The notes under the pieces are model-generated. The model was given only the letters and a program-made list of their open reading frames with translations. It did not search any database and had not been told where the DNA came from. A program made the translations under genes and the position numbers. A DNA stretch of 55,902 nt from URNF01 sp045594105 (GTDB lineage: Bacteria > Bacillota > Clostridia > Oscillospirales > Acutalibacteraceae). The stretch covers positions 1 through 55,902 of the forward strand of contig JAZNXY010000024.1 in the NCBI GenBank assembly GCA_045594105.1, in the 5' to 3' direction. Below are positions 45,537-53,170 of this stretch, piece after piece (the stretch's first letter is position 1; each line of letters opens with the position of its first letter).

Positions 45537-45572
45537 GCGCCTGCGTAGGGTTACTGCGCAGGCGCCTTTTTT
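45537..45572 (+). terminator. Terminator after the small membrane protein
   Basis: GCGCCTGCG pairs with CGCAGGCGC (9 bp, GC-rich), followed by TTTTTT. The convergent gene at 45578 ends directly beyond it. Confidence 0.88.
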
Positions 45573-45577
45573 ATGGC

Positions 45578-46132
45578 TTATGTGTTGAAGCGTTGTTTTC
45601 TTTTGTTGCAAATATTGATAACACTAAAAAGGAGGATACAAACAACACCGCCTAAAGTGCAATAGATGGCGAGGGCCGTTTTGGATTCGGCGTTGGGTGC
45701 GATGCCTTCTAACTTTGCTGTTCCGTATTTTCCACTGTTTAAGTATTGCTCAAATGCTTCCCAAACGCCTTTTGCGTGCTTGATTTGCAACGTTTGCGTA
45801 TCATACGCCGTTACCTCGAAAATATAGGTGTTGTTTTCATCAAGGTATCCGATTAAATATATTCTACCGTTTTTTGGTCTGAAATCTCCGCAAAAGGATG
45901 GGTTGTCAAACGAAAGCGTTGTATCTTCCGCTATACTACCTTTGACAACTGCCAAGGGGGAAACGGAAATGTGGGAACTTTCTTTGTTAGATTGATACGC
46001 TGTGACTTTTCCAAAGAAAATCAATGCGCTTTCGCTGCGTATAAACGCTTCGTGTACGTCTCCTGCGGATGCGCTCAGCGAACTGAGCAGAAAAGCGAGT
46101 GCGAGCAGTACGCAAACGACGATTTTTTTCAT
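45578..46132 (-). CDS. Secreted/membrane-anchored protein, possible NTR/TIMP-like domain
   Basis: A 184-residue protein with a clear signal peptide (K-K-I-V-V-C plus hydrophobic core, likely cleavage after A-S-A near residue 23) and a C-terminal membrane helix (about 154-174) followed by a basic tail. So it is probably an outward-facing type I membrane protein. The ectodomain pattern A-L-I-F-F-G-K-V-T, then V-V-K-G, then F-C-G-D-F and G-R-I-Y-L-I-G-Y resembles the OB-fold NTR/TIMP-like domains of some bacterial surface proteins. That is a by-eye resemblance, not proven. ATG 46130-46132 follows GGGAGGTAACG. The function is unknown. Confidence 0.72.
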   Translation of the reverse strand: MKKIVVCVLLALAFLLSSLSASAGDVHEAFIRSESALIFFGKVTAYQSNKESSHISVSPLAVVKGSIAEDTTLSFDNPSFCGDFRPKNGRIYLIGYLDENNTYIFEVTAYDTQTLQIKHAKGVWEAFEQYLNSGKYGTAKLEGIAPNAESKTALAIYCTLGGVVCILLFSVINICNKRKQRFNT

Positions 46133-46204
46133 CCCGTTACCTCCCTTTTTTCATAGAAAATGCAGGTGTCTCCTTTTATAATATATCATATTTTAAGCAA
46201 AAAA

Positions 46205-46235
46205 ACAAGCGGTGCAAAGCACCGCTTGTTTTTTT
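46205..46235. terminator. Terminator of the pheST-ireB run
   Basis: ACAAGCGGTGC and GCACCGCTTGT form an 11-bp perfect stem with loop AAA, A-run left and T-run right. On the minus strand it ends the run from pheS to the 98-residue gene. Confidence 0.88.
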
Positions 46236-46243
46236 GTTGTTTC

Positions 46244-46540
46244 TTAACCTTTTTCGCTTAATGCACGCTCCAGCCAGATACTGGCGATGTCCATGGCATT
46301 GTAGAGACCGTGTTTTTCGCTTTTTTTCAAGAAGCGTTCATTCATAGGTAACGTTTCGTCGGTAGACAATAACTGCACCTGAATTTTATCCGCAACGGTC
46401 ATATCACCAACCTGTTTGGTGGTGATAATCTGCATCATAACAACGCATTTATCGGCCAAAGAACCATAGTAAATGGTGTTGCCGGAACGAACCAGCGGGT
46501 GTCCTTTGTAAAAAAGGAACTTGGACTTTTCTTCCGCCAT
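46244..46540 (-). CDS. Conserved small protein next to ireB, unknown
   Basis: A 98-residue soluble protein with no signal peptide or membrane segment. The N-terminal half is beta-rich (K-S-K-F-L-F-Y-K-G-H-P-L-V-R, then I-Y-Y-G-S, and V-V-M-M-Q-I-I-T-T). A helical, charged C-terminus contains I-W-L-E-R-A-L. I do not recognise a named family. It is 21 bases downstream of ireB in the same transcription unit and ends at the shared terminator, which suggests a functional link with IreB or the upstream phenylalanyl-tRNA synthetase operon. The start is ATG 46538-46540 behind CGAGGAGAT. Confidence 0.75.
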   Translation of the reverse strand: MAEEKSKFLFYKGHPLVRSGNTIYYGSLADKCVVMMQIITTKQVGDMTVADKIQVQLLSTDETLPMNERFLKKSEKHGLYNAMDIASIWLERALSEKG

Positions 46541-46561
46541 TTTAGTAATCTCCTCGAAAGT

Positions 46562-46807
46562 TTAGTTGTTCAGATAAGAACGCACCAATTCCCGCATCAG
46601 CTCATCACGGTCGATCTTACGAATCAGCGTACGAGCATTGTTGTGGGTGGTGATGTAGGTGGGGTCCTCCGACAGAAGATAACCAACGATCTGGTTATAC
46701 GGATTGTATCCTTTTTCACGCAGTGCGTCGTACACTGTTGTTAAGATGGTCTTCATTTCCAGTTCCTTGTTACCACCCAACGAAAAGGTCATAGTTTTGT
46801 CCAGCAT
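46562..46807 (-). CDS. IreB-family regulatory phosphoprotein (UPF0297)
   Basis: An 81-residue protein starting M-L-D-K-T-M-T-F, with the family pattern V-Y-D-A-L-x-E-K-G-Y-N-P, N-Q-I-V-G-Y-L-L-S-E-D-P and Y-I-T-T-H-N-N-A-R. In Enterococcus IreB is phosphorylated on N-terminal threonines by the PASTA kinase IreK and affects cephalosporin resistance; T5 and T7 are the candidates here. Its ribosome site lies in a GGAG-GGAC-CTCC inverted repeat directly before ATG 46805-46807. It has its own promoter but can also be reached from pheST. Confidence 0.93.
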   Translation of the reverse strand: MLDKTMTFSLGGNKELEMKTILTTVYDALREKGYNPYNQIVGYLLSEDPTYITTHNNARTLIRKIDRDELMRELVRSYLNN

Positions 46808-46845
46808 AGGGAGGTCCCTCCTTGTCCAAATGTGAATTCTTATTT

Positions 46846-46874
46846 AGTGTAACATATTTTATGCGAAATTGCAA
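46846..46874 (-). promoter_or_regulatory. ireB promoter
   Basis: Minus strand: TTGCAA (46869-46874), a 17-base spacer and TACACT (46846-46851) with extended TGT, placed in the short gap after the pheT stop. Confidence 0.6.
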
Positions 46875-46878
46875 GCGG

Positions 46879-49272
46879 TTATGAACGAAGAATGCATCCT
46901 TTTTCATTCAAATTGCGGAAAATTTTCTTGAAAGCGGGTTCGATTTGTTCATCGGTCAGTGTTCCTTCGTTGGAACGGAATGCCAAACTGAATGCAACGC
47001 TCTTTTTACCCGCTTCGATCTGACTGCCTTGATATACGTCAAACAAGGTAACCGTTTCAAGCAATTTACCACCTGCATTGCGGATGGTTTCTGCAATTTC
47101 CGCTACAGGCATATCCGCATCACACAGCAAAGCCAAGTCACGTTCCACAGCAGGGAAACGGGGTAACGGTTTGTAGAGAATTGTTGCTTTTTCGATGGCA
47201 AATAATTTGGAAACATCAATTTCCGCAACATATACACGGGTGTCGAGATCATATTTTGCTGCGACGTCGGGATGTACCTCGCCGAACACGGCAATTTGGC
47301 TATCGCCCAATAAAGCGGCCGCCTGTCTGCCGGGGTGCAGGTAGGTTTCAGCGGATGCTTTGTAGGTTGCTGTGACATCGAATGCCGCAAAAACGGTTTC
47401 TACGATACCTTTGAGTGTAAAGAAGTCTTCCTTGTTACCGTACATACCGATAGAAAGGGTCGGTACTTCGTCGGGTTGCTCGGTAACGGGTAAAGCTTTG
47501 GGCTTAAACACCTTGCTCGCCTCGAAGAAACGTGCCGCAGGGATTTTGCGGTTGAAATTGGTAGACAGTACGGTGAGCATACTGGTCAACAACTGGGTAC
47601 GCATGGTGGAATATTCTTCGCCCAGCGGATTTAACAGGGTGACCGCCTGACGGCGTATGTCATCTTCCGCTAACAGTAAGCTGTCTACCGCTTTGCTGCT
47701 GATGAAGGAGTAGGTCGAAATTTCATACATACCTGCCGCAATCAGCAAACGCTTGATTTTGTCGGTCTTGATGCGTTCGGGCAATTTGTTGCCACGTACG
47801 ACCGCACCACGCATGGGTGTGCCGACAATGTGATCGTAACCGTAAATACGCATCACCTCTTCCGCTAAATCGGCTCTGCCTTCAATATCGTCACGGAAGG
47901 AGGGAATCTTACAGGTGAGACGGTTGTCTGCGTCTACTGTCGTTTCAATGTGTAAGCTGTTAAGGATTTCCACCATGGTGGAAAACGGCACCTGTACACC
48001 GAGAAGGTCGTTGATGCTTTGTGCATCAACCGTGATGGTGCGTGGTGCAGGCAGACCGTCGTTGACATCGATAACACCGTCAATGATGTCGCCGGCATTC
48101 AGCTCGTAAATGAGCTGCAGTGCACGTTCCATAGCAAACTCTGCACCCATAATGTCTAATCCACGTTCAAATCTGCCGCTGGATTCGGTACGGATGCCAA
48201 GTGCACGGGATGTGCGACGTACGCTGTCACGACGGAACTTTGCACTCTCAAGGAACAGGTCGGTGGTGTCCGCTTCAATCTCGCTGTTTTCGCCGCCCAT
48301 AATACCTGCAAGGCAGGAGGGTGCATCTTTGTCTGCGATAACCAGCATATCCTCTGTCAAGGTGTGCCCCTTGCCATCTAAAGTGGTGATAGTTTCGTCT
48401 TTGAAAGCACGACGTACATGAATTTCAGGACCTGCCACGTGGCGCATATCAAAAGCGTGCATCGGCTGTCCTGTTTCCAGCATAACAAAGTTGGTGATAT
48501 CAACAATATTGTTGATAGGACGCATACCTGCGGCTTTGAGTGCCTGCTTCATCCAGTCGGGAGAAGGTGCAATCCGCAGATTTTTTACGACACGACCCAT
48601 ATAACGGGGACACAAATCGCTGTCGTGAACGGTGACGGAGATTTCTTTGTTTATGTCACCGCCAACTGTTTTGTAGGCGGGTACGGGTGCGTTAAACGGC
48701 TTTTTGAGAACAACCGCGATTTCTCTTGCAACCCCGAGTACACTCTGACAGTCGGGGCGGTTTGCGGTGATTTTAAAATCGATAATAATATCGTTTAAAT
48801 GTAACACTTCACGCATATCGGTGCCTACGGGATATTTGTCATCCATAATGAGGATGCCGTATACTTCTGCACCGGGATAATCGCTGTCTTTTAAGCACAG
48901 CTCTTCGCCGGAACACAGCATACCGTTGGACGGTACGCCACGCAGCTTACCTTTTTTGATGTGCATACCGTTGGGGAGAAGAGAATCATGTAAACACGCA
49001 GGTACATAAGCACCTTCAAATACGTTGTCAGCACCTGTCACAATCTGTACGGGCTCTTCTGCACCGATATCAATCTGACAAATCTGCAATTTGTCAGCAT
49101 CGGGGTGCTTTTCTAATTTCAGGATGCGGCCTACCACCACATTACGCATACTTTCCGAAAGATCGGTGATGCTTTCCACTTCAAAGCCTGCCATAACCAT
49201 ACGGTCGCACAACTCATCAACAGGTACATCAATATCCACATAGGATTTGAGCCAATTTAAAGAAATCAACAT
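46879..49272 (-). CDS. pheT: Phenylalanyl-tRNA synthetase beta subunit
   Basis: Beta chain of the (alpha-beta)2 PheRS, 797 residues. Domains: N-terminal B1-core, an OB-fold tRNA-binding EMAP-like segment (about 40-150), B3/B4 editing domain, B5, catalytic-like core, and a C-terminal ferredoxin-like anticodon-binding FDX-ACB domain (from about 705). The opening M-L-I-S-L-N-W-L-K-S-Y-V-D is typical. It is 14 bases downstream of pheS, both under the T-box. Confidence 0.97.
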   Translation of the reverse strand: MLISLNWLKSYVDIDVPVDELCDRMVMAGFEVESITDLSESMRNVVVGRILKLEKHPDADKLQICQIDIGAEEPVQIVTGADNVFEGAYVPACLHDSLLPNGMHIKKGKLRGVPSNGMLCSGEELCLKDSDYPGAEVYGILIMDDKYPVGTDMREVLHLNDIIIDFKITANRPDCQSVLGVAREIAVVLKKPFNAPVPAYKTVGGDINKEISVTVHDSDLCPRYMGRVVKNLRIAPSPDWMKQALKAAGMRPINNIVDITNFVMLETGQPMHAFDMRHVAGPEIHVRRAFKDETITTLDGKGHTLTEDMLVIADKDAPSCLAGIMGGENSEIEADTTDLFLESAKFRRDSVRRTSRALGIRTESSGRFERGLDIMGAEFAMERALQLIYELNAGDIIDGVIDVNDGLPAPRTITVDAQSINDLLGVQVPFSTMVEILNSLHIETTVDADNRLTCKIPSFRDDIEGRADLAEEVMRIYGYDHIVGTPMRGAVVRGNKLPERIKTDKIKRLLIAAGMYEISTYSFISSKAVDSLLLAEDDIRRQAVTLLNPLGEEYSTMRTQLLTSMLTVLSTNFNRKIPAARFFEASKVFKPKALPVTEQPDEVPTLSIGMYGNKEDFFTLKGIVETVFAAFDVTATYKASAETYLHPGRQAAALLGDSQIAVFGEVHPDVAAKYDLDTRVYVAEIDVSKLFAIEKATILYKPLPRFPAVERDLALLCDADMPVAEIAETIRNAGGKLLETVTLFDVYQGSQIEAGKKSVAFSLAFRSNEGTLTDEQIEPAFKKIFRNLNEKGCILRS

Positions 49273-49286
49273 AGCGGTATCCCTCC

Positions 49287-50312
49287 TTATTTATCAAATT
49301 GCTGTAAGAAACGACGGTCGTTTTCGAACAGCAGACGAATGTCACTGATTTTATAACGGGTGGTGGTCAGACGGTCGAGACCGATGCCGAAAGCAAAGCC
49401 GCTGTATTCCTCGGGATCAATGCCACAGCTCTGCAAAACACGGGGATGCACCATACCTGCACCTAAGATTTCAATCCAGCCGCTGCCTTTGCACACACGA
49501 CAACCCTTACCGCCGCATTCCGAACAGGAAACGTCAACCTCAACGCTCGGTTCGGTGAAGGGGAAGAAGGACGGACGGAATTTTACTTTTGTGTCAGGGC
49601 CGTAGATTTCGTGTGCGAACTGTTCGAGAACGCCTTTCAGATCACACATGGTCACACCTTTATCCACTACAAGACCTTCGATCTGGTGGAACACAGGCGA
49701 ATGGGTTGCGTCTACTTCGTCAGCACGGAACACACGGCCGGGGCAGATGATGCGGATAGGGGGCTTTCTCTGCTCCATGGTACGAATCTGTGCTGCGGAG
49801 GTCTGGGTACGCAGTAAGATGTTTTCGGCAAGATAGAAGGTGTCCTGCATATCGCGCGCAGGGTGGTCCTGCGGCACGTTGAGCGCCTCAAAGTTGTAGT
49901 GGTCGGTTTCCACTTCGGGACCGTCAACCACGTCAAAGCCCATCGATTGGAAAATATCGATCATGTCGTTAAGCACCACATTCAGCGGATGTAAACCGCC
50001 TTCTTGGGGTTTGATGCCGGGCATGGTAACGTCTACCTTTTCCGCTTTTAACTTTTCAGCCTGTAAAGCGTTCTGTAATGCTTCCGTTTTTTCTGCCAAA
50101 GCGGTTTCGAGTTCCTTGCGTACCTCGTTTACCAACTGACCCATAACGGGGCGTTCTTCGGCAGGAAGTGCACCCATACCGCGCATGATTTCGGTAAGTG
50201 CGCTCTTTTTGCCCATAAAGCGAACACGAAAATCCTCAAGCTCCTTAGGGGTTTCGGCGTGCGCCAAAAGGTCTAACGCTTCAGCACGCAACGCTTCTAA
50301 TTTTTCTTTCAT
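49287..50312 (-). CDS. pheS: Phenylalanyl-tRNA synthetase alpha subunit
   Basis: Catalytic alpha chain of PheRS, 341 residues. An N-terminal coiled coil (about 1-90) precedes the class II core with motif 2 (F-R-A-D-E-V-D-A-T-H-S-P-V-F-H-Q-I-E-G). Motif 3 (G-F-A-F-G-I-G-L-D-R-L) is near the end. The open frame continues upstream into the leader, but ATG 50310-50312 follows GAAAGGAAGG and begins the normal homology. The operon pheS-pheT is controlled by a T-box. Confidence 0.97.
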   Translation of the reverse strand: MKEKLEALRAEALDLLAHAETPKELEDFRVRFMGKKSALTEIMRGMGALPAEERPVMGQLVNEVRKELETALAEKTEALQNALQAEKLKAEKVDVTMPGIKPQEGGLHPLNVVLNDMIDIFQSMGFDVVDGPEVETDHYNFEALNVPQDHPARDMQDTFYLAENILLRTQTSAAQIRTMEQRKPPIRIICPGRVFRADEVDATHSPVFHQIEGLVVDKGVTMCDLKGVLEQFAHEIYGPDTKVKFRPSFFPFTEPSVEVDVSCSECGGKGCRVCKGSGWIEILGAGMVHPRVLQSCGIDPEEYSGFAFGIGLDRLTTTRYKISDIRLLFENDRRFLQQFDK

Positions 50313-50341
50313 ATCGTGACCTTCCTTTCGGTGATGTACAG

Positions 50342-50590
50342 AAAATAAAAAAAGTCCTCGTCCACAAAAGGGACGAAGACGTAAACTCCGCGGTACCACC
50401 CTGTTTTTTGCAAAAGCAAACACTTTTGTGACCGATAACGGTGTCCGCCGTCAAGACCTACAAGACATAAAGTCGTTCAATCCGCCGCTCCGGAGGGAAC
50501 TTCCGCACAATACCCGTTAACCTGCTTACAGCCTGCGGCAGGTCTCTCTGTAAAAGGGTGAAAGCGTGTACTTTTCTCCATCAACGCGTT
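50342..50590 (-). ncRNA. T-box riboswitch (Phe) of pheST
   Basis: Minus strand leader of about 250 bases. Stem I begins near 50580. The specifier is read as TTC (50497-50499, Phe) followed by CCTCCGGAG. The conserved T-box AGGGTGGTACCGCGG is at 50388-50402. The terminator GTCTTCGTCC...GGACGAGGAC with a T-run is at 50342-50381. Uncharged tRNA-Phe binding at the specifier and the TGGT bulge favours the antiterminator and turns on pheST. Confidence 0.95.
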
Positions 50591-50596
50591 TAGAAC

Positions 50597-50625
50597 ATAT
50601 TACCACTAAAGAAAATGTTTTTCAA
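50597..50625 (-). promoter_or_regulatory. pheST promoter
   Basis: Minus strand: TTGAAA (50620-50625), a 17-base spacer and TAATAT (50597-50602) with extended TGG. The predicted start near 50590 coincides with the T-box 5' end. Confidence 0.75.
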
Positions 50626-50719
50626 GTGTTTTTTTACATTTATACGATATTTATCCAATAGTTTCCGATTCTTTGCACACAAAAAGGTAAAGGAAAGCGA
50701 ACTTTTTTCGGTAAAGGTC

Positions 50720-50747
50720 TTGACAAAAGGCGGTTTTGTGTTAAAAT
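50720..50747 (+). promoter_or_regulatory. tRNA promoter
   Basis: TTGACA (50720-50725), a 16-base spacer and TAAAAT (50742-50747) with extended TGT, about 32 bases upstream of the first tRNA. Confidence 0.75.
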
Positions 50748-50778
50748 GTAAAGGTCCTTTCGATAGGGACGCCTATAT

Positions 50779-50855
50779 GGGCCTTTAGCTCAGTTGGTTA
50801 GAGCCCCCGGCTCATAACCGGTTGGTCCCGGGTTCGAGTCCCTGAAGGCCCACCA
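50779..50855 (+). tRNA. tRNA with CAT anticodon: tRNA-Ile2 or elongator tRNA-Met
   Basis: A 77-base cloverleaf including the encoded CCA. Acceptor GGGCCTT/AAGGCCC is perfect, the D-stem is GCTC/GAGC and the anticodon loop is CTCATAA. The sequence outside the anticodon stem is close to the Bacillus tRNA-Ile2 that TilS modifies, but elongator tRNA-Met can look alike, so identity is left open. C-U mismatches occur at 27-43 (anticodon stem) and 50-64 (T stem). Confidence 0.9.
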
Positions 50856-50900
50856 GATGATAACAGCGCATGTCGCTGTTTACATAATAAAATAGAATAT

Positions 50901-50976
50901 AGGGGTATAGCTCAGCTGGTAGAGCAGCGGTCTCCAAAACCGCGTGCCGAGGGTTCGAGTCCTTCTGCCCCTGCCA
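50901..50976 (+). tRNA. tRNA-Trp (CCA)
   Basis: A 76-base cloverleaf with encoded CCA end. Acceptor AGGGGTA/TGCCCCT has one T-G pair. Anticodon stem GCGGT/ACCGC encloses loop CTCCAAA with anticodon CCA. The T arm has GGGTTCGAGTCC. It is co-transcribed with the preceding tRNA. Confidence 0.97.
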
Positions 50977-50980
50977 CAGC

Positions 50981-51015
50981 AAAAACGGCTTAAACACTGT
51001 GTTTAAGCCGTTTTT
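50981..51015. terminator. Terminator after the tRNAs
   Basis: AAAAACGGCTTAAACAC and GTGTTTAAGCCGTTTTT form a long perfect stem closed by a short loop. Confidence 0.88.
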
Positions 51016-51028
51016 CTTATATTTATCT

Positions 51029-51052
51029 GACCGCGGCGCGCGGTCTTTTTTT
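51029..51052 (+). terminator. Second, tandem terminator
   Basis: GACCGCG and CGCGGTC form a 7-bp GC-rich stem with loop GCG, followed by seven T. It insulates the accessory segment from the tRNA transcript. Confidence 0.8.
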
Positions 51053-51154
51053 GTGCACTGATGCTCTGGTTTGAGCGTCAATCTTGCTGTTTTGTGCCAA
51101 CAAATCCAAGGGTTCCGTACCGTACAGCATCAATATAGCATCAATTACTTTGGA

Positions 51155-51796
51155 TTATTTTTTCATTTCTTTCATGGACTTTTTCAGGTCGTTTATAAAG
51201 AACGAAAGGAGGTTGCCTTTTTTAGTTCTTTTTAGTCCCAAATCCTTTCTCATTTCATTCATTATGCTTTCCATGACAAACATGTTTTCTTGTGCAGCTT
51301 TTGGATTAGCTCCATTTTCTCTGAATTTAACCCATTTTTTAACGACTTTCTTAGACCCCCACAAGGTTATTTCTTTTGAGAATTTTAGCAGGTCGCTTAT
51401 CATTTCTTCTTCAGTGTAGGAGTTTGGCTTTTTAGAATTTTGCTGAATTTTATATACCATATCAACGAATTCGCCGTAAGGTTTTTCGCGCTTTTGTGCC
51501 AGATATTCTTCTCGGTTCTTTTTATAATCAATAATTTTTGAAACTATCGAACTAAGGATTACACCGACAAGAGAAACAGTAGCTGTAATTAGTGCAACAA
51601 TTATAACAGCGTCTAATTTAGACGCTAACGAAGATAGCCAACCAACAAATCCTACCATACCTATGTATATCCAATAACAGATTTGGGATAAGAGGTATCC
51701 GGCTAATCCCACCAAAGTGAGAAGAATAAGAAATCCGATAAACATATTCCATTTGGGGTGCCTTTGATTAAATGGGCGAGTATCTTTTTTATCCAT
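51155..51796 (-). CDS. Two-helix membrane protein of the accessory segment, unknown
   Basis: A 213-residue protein with a cytoplasmic-type N-terminus (M-D-K-K-D-T-R-P), two hydrophobic segments (roughly 18-52 and 62-85) and a long, basic, helical C-terminal part (about 90-213) ending in a Lys-rich stretch. The start is taken at ATG 51794-51796 behind AAGGATG rather than at an earlier in-frame codon. I do not recognise a family. AT-richer codon use than the housekeeping genes and its place beside an integrase suggest it is cargo of the mobile element. Confidence 0.72.
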   Translation of the reverse strand: MDKKDTRPFNQRHPKWNMFIGFLILLTLVGLAGYLLSQICYWIYIGMVGFVGWLSSLASKLDAVIIVALITATVSLVGVILSSIVSKIIDYKKNREEYLAQKREKPYGEFVDMVYKIQQNSKKPNSYTEEEMISDLLKFSKEITLWGSKKVVKKWVKFRENGANPKAAQENMFVMESIMNEMRKDLGLKRTKKGNLLSFFINDLKKSMKEMKK

Positions 51797-51865
51797 TATA
51801 ACACATCCTTGCTGTTTGATATTACCATTATACAGCATCAAGGTGTTTTTGAAAAGAGGCTATAT

Positions 51866-51901
51866 TAGTTCAGCGGCAGACTCCTGTCTGCCGCTGAACT
51901 A
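51866..51901. repeat. 16-bp perfect inverted repeat at the integrase 3' end
   Basis: TAGTTCAGCGGCAGAC, loop TCCT, then GTCTGCCGCTGAACTA. The integrase stop codon (51899-51901) is inside the right arm. There is no T-run on either strand, so it is not a classical intrinsic terminator. It may block exonucleases or be an attenuated terminator. Confidence 0.7.
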
Positions 51902-53113
51902 TATTTCAAACTCATCTGTAATCCCATTTAACCTTGTCGTGTCCTTCTTGACATAATACATCTCGGTAATCTGTGATGTGCTATGTCCAAGCAAGTCGGC
52001 GACTTGCTTAGGCGAGAGCGCTTTGATCGTGCCGTCTGCTTGTTTGACGCCGTTGACGAGGTTAGTAGCGAAAGTGTGGCGGAGGGCGTGCAGACCTTTC
52101 TGCTCAATTCCAGCGGCTTCGAGGATACGGTAGAAGCGTTTGCGGAAGTTGACAGGGCGCGTATAACCGCCTTTCTCGTCGCACACAAGGGGCGTATTTT
52201 CGCCGAAGTAGAATTCTTTGCGTAGTTCCTTCACCATTTCGATTGCGGTGCTGTTGAGGGGCACATCGCGCTTACTGGAAGTACTCTTTAACTTACCGAC
52301 TGCGACTTCTCTGCCGGACTCGGCATTGACGCCGTCCCGCCGTGCGATCTCTTTGACACCACGTTGCAGATGCATCACGCGGTTTTCAAGATCGATGTCG
52401 CTGTTGAGCAGTCCAAGCATTTCGCCGGTGCGAAGTCCGGTGTTGAGCATTAGAATATACGCTGCCGATTGCTGATACAATCGCTTGCCCGTCTTCCAGC
52501 ATCGGAGGCATTCTTTTTTGAATAGTTCAATCTCCTCGGGAATGAATACCGTGACGGTTTCATTCGTGGGGAGATTTTCTTTTCCCTGCGCCGCCATAAA
52601 GTTTGCTTTCTTGATCATCGGCGCACTCTGCATGGGATTCTTTGGGATGATCTCCTGCTCGGTCAGATAACGGAAGTATTCATTCAGCAGGTTGTGAATC
52701 TTTTTTACAGTGGTGTAGGCGTATCCTTTATCCATACGGTCATTGAGAATTCTTTTAATGTCTGCCGATTTGATGGTGGATATGACTCGTTCACCAAGCT
52801 CGGGATAGATATGATTTTTCGCCGTACATTCAAGACGGTCGTATGTGGTGCGTTCTACGGAAGGATACTTGAACACCTCAAGCCAACTTTGCATACTTAC
52901 GAATATCGTTTTCTTACTCTCATCCGATTCTTCAATCATCTTTTCAAAGTTGGCGATGTATTCGGTCATCTTTTTATTGACCTCTTGTTTCGTTGTGCTG
53001 GAGAATGATTTGCGTTTACGCTCGCCGCTCTCATCCATATACCAAACCACACCGCACCATCGTCCGTCTGTGCGCTTGAACGCGTTGCCGTTGGTCAATA
53101 ATTTCTTCTGCAT
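51899..53113 (-). CDS. Tyrosine-type site-specific integrase
   Basis: Phage/ICE-type tyrosine recombinase of 404 residues. An N-terminal arm-binding domain has the N-A-F-K-R-T-D-G-R-W-C-G-V-V-W form. A SAM-like core-binding domain (about 65-165) precedes the catalytic domain, with all six active residues: R228 (G-L-R-T-G-E), K276, H342 and R345 (H-A-L-R-H-T-F), H377 (L-L-G-H) and Y386. The enzyme should therefore be active. The start is ATG 53111-53113 behind AAAGGAGTG. The architecture resembles integrases of Tn916/Tn1549-type elements. Confidence 0.93.
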   Translation of the reverse strand: MQKKLLTNGNAFKRTDGRWCGVVWYMDESGERKRKSFSSTTKQEVNKKMTEYIANFEKMIEESDESKKTIFVSMQSWLEVFKYPSVERTTYDRLECTAKNHIYPELGERVISTIKSADIKRILNDRMDKGYAYTTVKKIHNLLNEYFRYLTEQEIIPKNPMQSAPMIKKANFMAAQGKENLPTNETVTVFIPEEIELFKKECLRCWKTGKRLYQQSAAYILMLNTGLRTGEMLGLLNSDIDLENRVMHLQRGVKEIARRDGVNAESGREVAVGKLKSTSSKRDVPLNSTAIEMVKELRKEFYFGENTPLVCDEKGGYTRPVNFRKRFYRILEAAGIEQKGLHALRHTFATNLVNGVKQADGTIKALSPKQVADLLGHSTSQITEMYYVKKDTTRLNGITDEFEI

Positions 53114-53170
53114 AATATCACTCCTTTCTTCAGCACAACACAATACCACACTTGTTTTCGAATATCCAGA

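Noticed and set aside
50951..50976. tRNA-Trp 3' end as the attachment site of the integrase
   Set aside because: No second copy of this sequence was found in the window, and the integrase points toward the tRNA from more than 900 bases away; it remains possible if the other end lies beyond 55902.
50812..51081. 89-codon minus-strand frame across both tRNAs and terminators
   Set aside because: It consists of the complement of two structured tRNA genes and their terminators.
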